Source: Adiantum capillus-veneris
Taxonomy: Eukaryota; Streptophyta; Polypodiopsida; Polypodiales; Pteridaceae
Length of the DNA stretch: 64,000 bases
Assembly (NCBI GenBank): GCA_014529385.2
Contig: JABFUD020000311.1
Coordinates: 1 to 64,000, forward strand
Reading direction: 5' to 3'
Under the pieces are notes generated by a model. That model saw only the letters and a list, made by a program, of their open reading frames with translations. It was not told the origin of the DNA and did not search any database. Positions 60,444-64,000 of the stretch are shown here, one piece after another (the first letter of the stretch is position 1; each line of letters opens with the position of its first letter). The translations under genes were made by a program, and so were the position numbers.

Positions 60444-63400
60444 GGGGGGGAGTTTTCCAGTCTTGGAGAGGTTTTAAGCAGCAGGAGAAGGTGGTTACGA
60501 GCAGTTGAAAGCAATAGAAGAGGGATTTTAATAAGCAGTATCAGGCAAGCAAAGAAGAATGAGCAAGAGGAGCACTGGAAGACGAAGGAGAAGGTAAGCG
60601 TTGAAGCAAAGGGGAAGAGCAAGGCGGGAAGAGGATGAGGACACCCTCTCTCACGCTCTCATTTGTCAAATGCTTCACTTCTCTCTCTTCTGCTCTCGGT
60701 TATGCAAAAGAAGTCAAAACACAGAGCCGAGTTTGCAGTTAAATTTTTGTATTTGATTTCAAAATTTATTAGGAATTCATATTCTGGTTCCAAAGTGTTA
60801 CAACCGAATACACACAAATGACCAATGGATGCTTCTTGCAATGCTAAGCCTCACAAGGATTGATAGACTGCAATGCTTGGGTGGGACACCTATTTAGTAC
60901 ATACGCAGCACACATGACAGCCTCAAGCTAGGGGCCAGTGCATTTGAGTGAGGAATTTCATCCTAGTGTGTCTCTTCTCGTGACACTTTCTGTTCAAGTT
61001 TGCTATTTTCAGTAAGTTCATGGTGGTGTTTTGTTTTACCTCCTTGTCAGCTGACTTACCGATGTGTGTCAGAATCCTGTTTTATGTTTTCTTATAAAAT
61101 TCGTATGTATTTGTGAATGTCTAAAATCTATTGTAATAGTGTGTATTCATGTGAACGAGTATCTTATCTAATCAATATCTGATTTTGTTTTCATGACTGC
61201 ATACACTGGTTGAAGAATTAAAATTTTTGACAGTTTTCATTGGCTCAACCTTGTATTTGTGAATTTCTAAAATCTATTGTAGTTGTGTGTACTCATGTGA
61301 AGTTTGAACAAGGATCTCATCTAATCAATGTCTGATTTTGTTTGCATGACTGCATACATCAGTTCAAGAATTAAAATTTTTGACAAGTTTTCAGTGGCTC
61401 AACCTTGTACTACAACGTTGTTAAAAAGTGCATGCCCGGAGGTTGGATATGTTAAGGTCTCTGGCTTGTCTCTTGGATCAAAAAGTTTATAACTCATCTC
61501 TAAAAGAGTGTTTATGATAACGACAGCCTTGCTGTTCAGAAAGTCTTGAAAAATCACTTGCACAAATTAAGATTGCTTGTTTGCATTGTGTGACCAGGTT
61601 ATAAAGAAGCCAATGGACTTGGGAACTATACGGAATCGAATGGAAGCGAAGGATGGGACCGGCTACAGGCATGTGCAAGAGATCTGTGATGATGTACGGC
61701 TGGTCTTTAGCAATGCCATGACCTACAATCAGGAAGGTACAGATGTGCATGTCATGGCCAAAACACTTTCAGAGAAGTTTGAGGACAAATGGAAGTCATT
61801 GGAGCCCAAGGTCATTGAAGAGGTAAAGCAATTCATGTGTGTGTGTGGAGTGGCAAAGGGATTTATTAAGTCACATGAAACCAATGCATTCGTAGCATAT
61901 AGCTGTCAGAATTGACAGCGTGTTGAATAAAAAGGCATTAGCGTTAGATCCTCAGATGTATTGGTTCACCAGTGTTATTTTTCCATGTCCAATACTTGCA
62001 AGGAGGAGCCCAAGGTCGTCGTGAAGAGCTAAGCAATTCACACATGTGTGTTGAATGGCAAGGGAAGATTTCCAAGGCACATGAAACCAATGCATTTATA
62101 GCATATAGCAATCAGGGCGTGCGGAATAAAAAGGAAGTAGCATTAGATCCATCAGATGTATAGGATCGCCAGTGTTATTTTAGCACCTCCAATACTCACA
62201 AGGAGGGAGGTGGCTTTTTTTGTGTGGTTTTTGTAAGACTTCACTGGAGCCCAAAGGTCACTGTGAAAAACTATTCACATGTGTGTGGAATGGCAGGGGA
62301 ATTTTGGCAACATTAAGACACATAAAACCATAGCATATATCTGTCAGAACTGGGAGCATATTGATTAAAAAGGAAGTATCGTTAGATCAATCTGATGGAT
62401 TGGTTTACGAGTGTTGTTTTCCCATCTCCGATACTTGCAAGGATAGAGGTGGCTTATTGTGAAGAGGTAAAGCTATTCATGTATCTGTGTGTGGAATAGC
62501 AATGCATTCGTAGCATATAGCTATCAGAATTGAGAGCCTCTTGAATAAGAAGGCATTATTGTCAGATCCATGTAATGTATTGGTGCGAGCTTTGTTTTCT
62601 ATCTCTGATACTTGCAAGGAGGGAGCTGTTTTCTTTAGCCCCATTGGCCGGGGGGGGGTGGTTTTTTCAGATGGTGTAGGTGCTTCAAATTGTGGTTTTA
62701 TTCTTCAGGATGCTAAAAGACGACAAGAAGAGAAAGAGGCTCACATAAGAGACCTGGAGAGCCTTCAAATGGCAGAAGAAGCAGCTTTGGAAAAGCATGC
62801 AAGTGATCTGAATCACCAGGTACACTCAAGAGAAGCCAATTGCAAGTCGTATGTTTGAATGTTGAACTGCAGTATTTGGTGGGGCCTAATCTTAGACACA
62901 TTAATGTATGCAGTTGGATGAGTTGAATACACAACTGGAAGTCTTGAGACAAGAAGTGGCACCTCAATGCAGGTAGCTTTTCAAATGTTTTGTGTAGTAC
63001 AATGCAAAATTTGAAGTTTGTAACCCTCAATTGTGGCATTATTCTGAAGGATGATGACAACTGAAGAGAAGAGACAACTAGGACAGAGTTTGAGCCACCT
63101 ATCTCCAGAAGATCTCCACAAGGCTATTCAGCTCATAGCACAGAAAAATCCAGACTTTAAAGCGAGTGGTGAAGAGGTGGAAGTTGACATCGATGCTCAG
63201 GTTCTCTCTTTAGTGCAGTTTACCTGGGTAGTTAACATGCACTGAATTTGTTGCAGGTAGGTAGGTAGTTTTTGTACTGATAAGTTTGTATGTAACATCA
63301 GGATGCCTCTACGTTGTGGCGGCTACAGCACTTTGTCAGAGCTGTAATGATATCTCAAAACAAAAGCATGGCATCTAAGAGCTTTGGAGGAAAGATTAGA

Positions 63401-63466
63401 AGGGTCAATGTTGGGTCTGAAGCAGTTGGGAAAGGGAAGAAACGTAGCAGAAAGGCTTCCCCTTGA
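26333..63466 (+). CDS. GTE1-like: Bromodomain-NET transcription factor, GTE1/GTE6 (IMB1)-like, 391 aa in eight exons
   Basis: A BET-family chromatin reader: in plants GTE1/IMB1 and GTE6 bind acetylated histone tails in the nucleus and promote target transcription (IMB1 in seed germination, GTE6 in leaf shape). Exons are 26333-26500, 31646-31864, 32013-32090, 61598-61822, 62709-62819, 62914-62972, 63050-63200 and 63302-63466; all introns are GT-AG. Joined length is 391 residues, close to the roughly 370-390 of the Arabidopsis proteins. Layout: acidic N-terminus, coiled coil about 40-75, bromodomain about 130-225 with WPF (137-139) and the acetyl-lysine Asn in MTYN (N199), coiled coil about 231-286, NET/ET domain about 288-350, basic tail. 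There is no internal stop or frameshift. The odd feature is the size: 37 kb, with 29.5 kb of transposons inside the bromodomain. It looks functional, but long-intron splicing is untested. Confidence 0.9.
27358..27387 (+). other. Short hairpin with TATAAAA in its loop
   Basis: ACTGAGGTTGCT pairs with AGCAACCCTCAGT with one bulged base; the loop carries TATAAAA. It may be the core promoter of a decayed LTR, since LTR-like text (27.26-27.58 kb) surrounds it. Confidence 0.4.
27540..28695 (+). pseudogene. hAT transposase remnant (DUF659-type)
   Basis: Plus-strand pieces encode a hAT core in several frames. After an acidic and basic stretch (KRARAM near 27935) comes [17 protein letters not shown], then [14 protein letters not shown] near 28265-28305, the DUF659 hallmark (GCTI..DGW.D). 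After a frame change come [17 protein letters not shown] and [19 protein letters not shown] near 28,440-28,580, matching the hAT VTDNA.NCKAAG and WTPC..HCLDL segments. The C-terminal dimerisation region was not found, nor terminal inverted repeats. It is a dead cut-and-paste transposon in sense orientation within intron 1. Confidence 0.82.
28750..29060. repeat. LTR-like fragment related to the 39.4 and 55.0 kb LTRs
   Basis: AGTGAGGCCTTGGGGTCC, then a TTTATAA box, CAAAAG/CTCAAAA repeats and GCCACGTCATCAG occur in the same order as in the gypsy LTRs at 39358 and 54964. The edges are not defined. Confidence 0.55.
29725..29925 (+). repeat. Dispersed 0.2 kb repeat, copy 1
   Basis: CAACCGCGAGCAAA..., AGCCAATGGATC, GGATCTATCGC and AGCGCTAGAGAGAG occur in the same order as at 33205-33385. 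No coding content is recognised. Confidence 0.75.
29933..30020. repeat. Compound (AC)n-(GA)n microsatellite
   Basis: An AC run of about 22 bp followed by a GA run of about 65 bp in intron 1, at the edge of the dispersed repeat. Confidence 0.95.
30126..30270 (-). repeat. Segment matching 47.25-47.43 kb in inverse orientation
   Basis: AACTCAATAAAA, GTCCCTGGATGCAACC and GCAATGCAGACATAGA occur as reverse complements near 47,250-47,400. The segment at 47 kb is in the leader of the gag-protease element, so this is probably a fragment of a related element. Confidence 0.65.
31646..31864 (+). CDS. GTE1-like: GTE1-like exon 2
   Basis: 73 codons. It begins [19 protein letters not shown] (the acceptor is GATGACAG) and ends [12 protein letters not shown] before the donor CAG|GTAGAT. 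The lysine-rich [19 protein letters not shown] stretch is strongly conserved in the GTE1/GTE6 clade just before the bromodomain. Phase 0 at both ends. Confidence 0.92.
32013..32090 (+). CDS. GTE1-like: GTE1-like exon 3, first part of the bromodomain
   Basis: 26 codons: [18 protein letters not shown] then LKLHDYYD, that is the end of helix Z and the ZA loop with its WPF shelf. The acceptor is TTTGTCAG. The donor is GAT|GTAATC, phase 0. The following intron splits the DYYD|VIKKPMD motif. Confidence 0.95.
32096..32154. repeat. (CT)n-(CA)n microsatellite next to the intron 3 donor
   Basis: It starts five bases after the GT of the donor: a short CT run followed by about 50 bp of CA repeats. Confidence 0.97.
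32460..32950 (+). pseudogene. Gypsy RT/RNase H remnant
   Basis: [15 protein letters not shown] near 32,490 resembles the gypsy segment KEGVKVDPSKIEAIR that follows the RT palm, and [18 protein letters not shown] near 32,890 resembles the RNase H segment ending in W..YLLG.D. Stops and shifts lie between. Too decayed to place in a family. Confidence 0.5.
33205..33385 (+). repeat. Dispersed 0.2 kb repeat, copy 2
   Basis: The counterpart of 29725-29925, with the shared landmarks CAACCGCGAGCAAAC, GTAGCCAATGGATC and AGCGCTAGAGAGAGG. Confidence 0.75.
33416..35059 (-). repeat. 3' LTR of the short-internal element
   Basis: Matches 35906-37721 over most of its length, for example ACTTTACTTTAGACTTTAGG, TTGGCCCCAAAGACTGGCGC and the end CACGTCCTCGTGACA. 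It is shorter at the outer edge and lacks the 370 bp insertion. Confidence 0.72.
35060..35905 (-). other. Internal region of the short element, no gene seen
   Basis: 846 bp with only short frames. One minus-strand frame (35733-35527, 68 codons) starts near the primer-site end, but it has no recognised domain. Confidence 0.55.
35906..37721 (-). repeat. 5' LTR of the short-internal element, with a nested insertion
   Basis: TG at 35906 and CA at 37721. After removing the insertion at 37133-37502 and one TSD copy it is about 1.44 kb, close to the 1.48 kb solo LTR at 41905. Confidence 0.78.
37133..37502. repeat. GC-rich 370 bp solo LTR
   Basis: It starts TGAAAGGAATGC, ends GGGACATAACA and is flanked by the direct repeat AAGGG (37128-37132 and 37503-37507). 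The paralogous LTR at 34.6 kb has the uninterrupted empty site AGAGCAAGGGAGAAGGC. It is visibly richer in G+C than everything around it. No element family is recognised. Confidence 0.85.
38529..39120 (-). pseudogene. Copia RNase H fragment with polypurine tract
   Basis: The minus strand encodes [36 protein letters not shown] and [11 protein letters not shown], then (38783-38529) [20 protein letters not shown] and [14 protein letters not shown], the copia RNase H series. A polypurine tract (GAGAGGGGGTG) follows, and an LTR probably begins at 38534 (TGTTAGAGTTCAG) running left. The rest of the element is missing. Confidence 0.85.
39358..39887 (-). repeat. 3' LTR of the nested gypsy element
   Basis: TGTAACAAACTTGGACA...TTTGTGACA, 530 bp. 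A candidate TATA box on the minus strand (TTATAAAAAAG) lies near 39602-39612. The 5' LTR is 503 bp, with small indels between the two. Confidence 0.93.
40699..41437 (-). pseudogene. Gypsy integrase
   Basis: The minus strand encodes the core in pieces: [20 protein letters not shown] then [12 protein letters not shown] (first Asp region), [13 protein letters not shown] (second Asp) and [15 protein letters not shown] (catalytic Glu). Another frame has [18 protein letters not shown], the usual C-terminal side of the core. The catalytic residues are recognisable but frames shift several times. No chromodomain was seen before the LTR at 39887. Confidence 0.88.
41517..41904 (-). pseudogene. Gypsy RNase H, C-terminal part, and linker
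   Basis: [20 protein letters not shown] then QSLRYFL (41895-41820) and [19 protein letters not shown] then LVADAWSRK are the end of gypsy RNase H, followed by the linker to integrase. The first part of the domain lies right of the solo LTR insertion at 41905. Confidence 0.85.
41905..43386 (-). repeat. Solo LTR (1,482 bp) inserted in gypsy RNase H, TSD GATAA
   Basis: It begins TGTCACGAGGACGTGG and ends GGGCTGGTTTCA, flanked by GATAA (41900-41904 and 43387-43391). It belongs to the LTR family of the element at 33.4-37.7 kb; here the sequence reads in the opposite direction. Removing it restores continuity of the RNase H text. Confidence 0.9.
43392..44361 (-). pseudogene. Gypsy RT and start of RNase H
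   Basis: Minus-strand pieces: [20 protein letters not shown] then VVLV and [20 protein letters not shown] (44361-44200); [39 protein letters not shown] and the catalytic [11 protein letters not shown] (44140-43915); then [15 protein letters not shown] and [15 protein letters not shown], the RNase H entry. The catalytic loop is FFDD rather than YVDD. One frameshift lies near 44140 and another near 43800. The 5' side of RT is cut at 44396 by the next insertion. Confidence 0.9.
45434..46626 (+). repeat. 5' LTR of the gag-protease element
   Basis: TGTCACGTGACACATCCC...CTGCACCTTACA, 1,193 bp. TATA candidate TAATATATAAGC near 45766. AGCAATAAAGATC near 46571 is a possible polyadenylation signal. 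Six or seven GCGTTTTT/GCGTTTTCAGC motifs lie between them. Confidence 0.93.
46627..46640 (+). other. Primer-binding site, initiator-Met type, one mismatch
   Basis: TTGGTATTAGAGCT directly after the LTR; the usual sequence is TGGTATCAGAGC. Confidence 0.85.
46641..48360 (+). other. Leader of the gag-protease element
   Basis: 1.7 kb without a convincing gene. It contains a segment repeated in inverse at 30126-30270, three to four copies of a CCCTT(T/A)CGGGAAG unit (about 47790-47905), a 19 bp G run (47984-48002) and a minisatellite of CTCAAGAACCCAAGA units (about 48222-48350). Confidence 0.6.
48499..51287 (+). CDS. Gag-protease polyprotein, one frameshift, unknown C-terminal region
   Basis: The first frame (48499-48732) is a charged helix full of RERD repeats; a one-base shift near 48,727 moves the reading to the frame ending at 51287 (840 codons from 48765). 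That frame contains gag ([46 protein letters not shown]), a CX2CX4HX4C knuckle [14 protein letters not shown] near residue 315, and a retropepsin-like domain ([19 protein letters not shown] near residue 380, then [18 protein letters not shown]). The active site is DPG where DSG or DTG is expected. Residues about 480-840 follow with no RT motif; they include [18 protein letters not shown] and [14 protein letters not shown], which recur at 58.3-58.5 kb. Confidence 0.85.
51286..51298 (+). other. Polypurine tract of the gag-protease element
   Basis: GAAAAGGAGGGGA directly before the 3' LTR, the usual plus-strand primer. It almost touches the end of the ORF. Confidence 0.85.
51299..52481 (+). repeat. 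3' LTR of the gag-protease element
   Basis: 1,183 bp, TGTCACATGACACATCCC...CTGCACCTTACA. It contains a 23 bp C run (51706-51728) where the 5' LTR has an interrupted C stretch. TATA candidate near 51622. Confidence 0.93.
52886..53240 (-). pseudogene. Gypsy protease
   Basis: The minus strand shows LIFFDGGAK (active-site region, DGG instead of DSG or DTG) and, in a shifted frame, [20 protein letters not shown] and [20 protein letters not shown], the second conserved protease segment. The frameshift lies just after the active site. It belongs to the 39358-55466 gypsy element. Confidence 0.8.
53388..54950 (-). pseudogene. Gypsy gag with zinc knuckle
   Basis: In pieces on the minus strand: an acidic N-terminal part ([14 protein letters not shown]), a serine-rich stretch from a GAA/TCT repeat near 54,380, the gag core ([33 protein letters not shown] near 53,940-54,050) and the knuckle [14 protein letters not shown] near 53,440. 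There are several frame changes. The primer site is just upstream at 54963. Confidence 0.85.
54964..55466 (-). repeat. 5' LTR of the nested gypsy element
   Basis: TGTAACAAACTTGGACA...TTTGTGACA, 503 bp, followed by the TSD CATAT; primer site TTGGTATCAGAG at 54963-54952 on the minus strand. Confidence 0.94.
55900..56642 (-). pseudogene. LINE ORF1 remnant (DUF4283 plus CCHC knuckle)
   Basis: The minus-strand frame 56642-55941 carries a low-complexity start, then [39 protein letters not shown] and [10 protein letters not shown], the order seen in plant DUF4283 proteins (GFDP..., ..IG..IG..L, V.YE.LP..C). The knuckle then changes frame: CDKWDI stops while the other frame gives [17 protein letters not shown]. 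It probably comes from an L1-like LINE; no endonuclease or RT was found beside it. A cellular DUF4283 gene copy is a weaker alternative. Confidence 0.65.
56680..57200 (+). pseudogene. PPR protein pseudogene fragment
   Basis: Decayed tandem pentatricopeptide repeats in shifting frames: LMCMYTKC near 56695; KYAKCDAF...[18 protein letters not shown] near 56,865-56,950; [11 protein letters not shown] near 57,010; [20 protein letters not shown] then [13 protein letters not shown] near 57,056-57,155. The motif order (MYAKCG...A.KVFEELP.RNVVSW...I.GYVQHG.G.EAL) is that of PLS-type PPR proteins, which edit or process organelle RNA. Stops are frequent and no E/DYW domain is visible. It is a dead fragment, perhaps carried in by a mobile element. 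Confidence 0.7.
57201..57689. other. No gene recognised
   Basis: About 490 bp between the PPR remnant and the gag-protease element fragment. It contains only short frames. Confidence 0.5.
57720..59000 (+). pseudogene. Protease and unknown C-terminal region of the truncated relative
   Basis: The frame 57767-58087 has [20 protein letters not shown] and [20 protein letters not shown] (protease second half). After a frameshift near 58,080, 58087-58658 has [20 protein letters not shown] and [16 protein letters not shown], aligned with residues of the 840-codon ORF at 50.5-50.9 kb. A last frame (58811-59011) ends [14 protein letters not shown] just before the LTR, and the 45.4 kb element has the same peptide in its alternative frame at 51140-51290. 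Confidence 0.8.
58994..60190 (+). repeat. 3' LTR of the truncated gag-protease relative
   Basis: 1,197 bp, TGTCACGTGCACATC...CTGCACCTTACA. TATA candidate TTCTATAAAAG near 59290. About ten GCGTTTT-containing motifs follow it. Confidence 0.9.
60390..60440. repeat. (CT)n microsatellite
   Basis: About 50 bp of CT repeats in intron 3. The flanking frames on both strands are by-products. Confidence 0.95.
60659..60940 (-). pseudogene. Copia integrase fragment
   Basis: The minus strand encodes [20 protein letters not shown] then SINPCEA and [14 protein letters not shown], matching WLEAIMCATYVLNTCPTKAL and PSIEHMRVFGC of the copia integrase at 10.6 kb. It is only about 280 bp and isolated. Confidence 0.75.
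61108..61412 (+). repeat. Tandem duplication, two units of about 150 bp
   Basis: TATTTGTGAAT...CTAAAATCTATTGTA..., TAATCAAT.TCTGATTTTGTTT and TTGACA(A)GTTTTCA(T/G)TGGCTCAACCTTGTA repeat at 61108 and 61254. Close to the 3' end of intron 3. Confidence 0.85.
61598..61822 (+). CDS. GTE1-like: GTE1-like exon 4, second part of the bromodomain
   Basis: 75 codons: [20 protein letters not shown], helix B and C text ([19 protein letters not shown]) and [17 protein letters not shown] contains the acetyl-lysine-binding Asn. The acceptor is TGTGACCAG, the donor GAAGAG|GTAAAG; phase 0 on both sides. Confidence 0.96.
61801..62642 (+). repeat. Four degenerate tandem copies forming exon 4 end and intron 4
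   Basis: Units start at about 61801, 62005, 62246 and 62458 (roughly 185-240 bp). Each has a GGAGCCCAAGGTC or GAAGAGGTAAAGC start, a TTCA(C/T)ATGTGTGTG stretch, CATAAAACC/GAAACCAATGCAT, GCATATAGC..TCAGAA and CTTGCAAGGA. Unit 1 contains the real exon 4 end and donor. Confidence 0.85.
62709..62819 (+). CDS. GTE1-like: GTE1-like exon 5
   Basis: 37 codons of charged helix ([28 protein letters not shown]), a coiled coil between bromodomain and NET domain. Acceptor TTCTTCAG, donor CAG|GTACAC, phase 0. Confidence 0.92.
62914..62972 (+). CDS. GTE1-like: GTE1-like exon 6
   Basis: 19 codons plus two bases: [19 protein letters not shown], the end of the coiled coil. Acceptor TATGCAG, donor GCAG|GTAGCT, phase 2. 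The split codon is completed as Arg by exon 7. Confidence 0.88.
63050..63200 (+). CDS. GTE1-like: GTE1-like exon 7, NET/ET domain
   Basis: [20 protein letters not shown] and [15 protein letters not shown] are the NET (extra-terminal) helices, followed by an acidic EEVEVDIDA segment. The donor is CTCAG|GTTCTC. The domain recruits partner proteins in BET family members. Confidence 0.94.
63302..63466 (+). CDS. GTE1-like: GTE1-like exon 8 and stop
   Basis: [20 protein letters not shown] closes the NET domain; a basic serine/lysine-rich tail ends [11 protein letters not shown] and a TGA at 63464. Acceptor AACATCAG. The tail may serve as a nuclear localisation signal. Confidence 0.94.
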   Translation, partial: DASTLWRLQHFVRAVMISQNKSMASKSFGGKIRRVNVGSEAVGKGKKRSRKASP

Positions 63467-64000
63467 TGATAGGTTAACTTAGAGCATGTTTTGGTGACAA
63501 GCATAGTCACAAGGGAATTCTGTCGTGGGGCCTATCAGCGGATTGGAAACTCCGTTTCCGAAGTCACCGGTTCTTGTTTCTTTTGTGCTGTTTTTTGGCA
63601 AATTTATGAAGGATACATGCAAAACATAACTGCAAGAAGCCATTTCTAATCTGTTCCTTGCAAAGAGCAAGCTGTTTCCATCTTAAATGACCTTGCCAAT
63701 CTTGTTTCCGTTTTGTTGTTCCATGTGACTATGGTGACAAGTTTGGGCTTGGTCTTTGTTCTATGCACCAACTAGTGGTGTGCGCTTCTCGATCGAGTCA
63801 CAATCGATGTGGCATAAACCATTTGTCGTTTTCCACCTAGGATGATGATGTATATGGCGAGGTTTTACTCCATGATGTACCCATGATGTCACCCTCTTTG
63901 TACGCATATATAAGAGGCTTGTAACCTCTCTCTTCTAATGCATAATCTAATGTTTTCTTTGAGTCTACATTGAGTTTTCCTCTCTGCTTACACACACACA
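63467..64000 (+). other. 3' UTR and downstream flank
   Basis: No further gene is recognised. No canonical AATAAA is seen close to the stop, so the cleavage site could not be placed. A TATATAAGAGGC near 63908 may be unrelated promoter-like text. Confidence 0.4.

Larger units (their letters stand above)
32091..61597 (+). other. Intron 3, 29,507 bp, inside the bromodomain
   Basis: GTAATC...GACCAG. It separates DYYD from VIKKPMD. It contains gypsy RT debris, a short-internal LTR element, copia RNase H, the nested gypsy complex, a LINE ORF1 remnant, a PPR remnant, a truncated gag-protease element and microsatellites. No intact host exon was found inside. Confidence 0.9.

Noticed and set aside
60327-60638. 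Overlapping frames around the (CT)n run at 60.4 kb as a gene
   Set aside because: They depend on the microsatellite and show no family resemblance.

Overview
The window is nuclear DNA of a land plant with a large, retrotransposon-rich genome. The evidence is one intron-rich plant gene of the GTE/IMB1 bromodomain family, Athila/Tat-like Ty3/gypsy and Ty1/copia elements with tRNA-primed replication signals, a hAT remnant, a DUF4283-type LINE ORF1 remnant and long (GA/CT)n microsatellites. A 29.5 kb intron and a PPR pseudogene with the wording typical of seed-free plants make a fern plausible, but that is inference. No rRNA gene, bacterial operon or CRISPR array was seen.

Left part (1-18.2 kb): stacked retroelements. 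A minus-strand Athila/Tat-like gypsy element (1-9011) runs off the left edge; it has an intact 951-residue gag, a tRNA-Asp-type primer site, a 1.72 kb LTR and four copies of a 24 bp palindrome in its leader. It abuts a decayed minus-strand copia element (about 9.08-14.467 kb), which itself sits inside the first of two related plus-strand copia derivatives (14.47-18.19 kb). Those derivatives lack integrase and RT. 18.2-26 kb is gene-poor: a fresh 0.41 kb tandem duplication, microsatellites, a possible tRNA-derived SINE head and repeated coiled-coil exon-like pieces.

Right part (26.3-63.5 kb): one gene. Eight exons joined at GT-AG sites give a 391-residue GTE1/GTE6 (IMB1)-like protein: N-terminal coiled coil, bromodomain, second coiled coil, NET/ET domain and basic tail. 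Intron 1 (5.1 kb) holds a hAT remnant. Intron 3 (29,507 bp) cuts the bromodomain between its ZA-loop region and the rest and holds nearly all the transposons. Intron 4 is four degenerate tandem copies of a unit that includes the end of exon 4 and its splice donor.

The intron 3 nest can be ordered by target-site duplications (TSDs). A minus-strand gypsy element (39358-55466, TSD CATAT) received a 1.48 kb solo LTR (41905-43386, TSD GATAA) and a 1.17 kb solo LTR (44396-52621, TSD GGTAA). The latter was split by a 7.05 kb plus-strand gag-protease element without RT or integrase (45434-52481, TSD ACCAC). A second, 5'-truncated relative of that element lies at 57.69-60.19 kb. Upstream, a short-internal LTR element (33.4-37.7 kb) carries a GC-rich solo LTR (37133-37502, TSD AAGGG). 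The most novel items are the gag-protease family with its conserved unknown C-terminal region, the palindromes in the Athila/Tat leader, and the host gene's tolerance of this load inside its reader domain.
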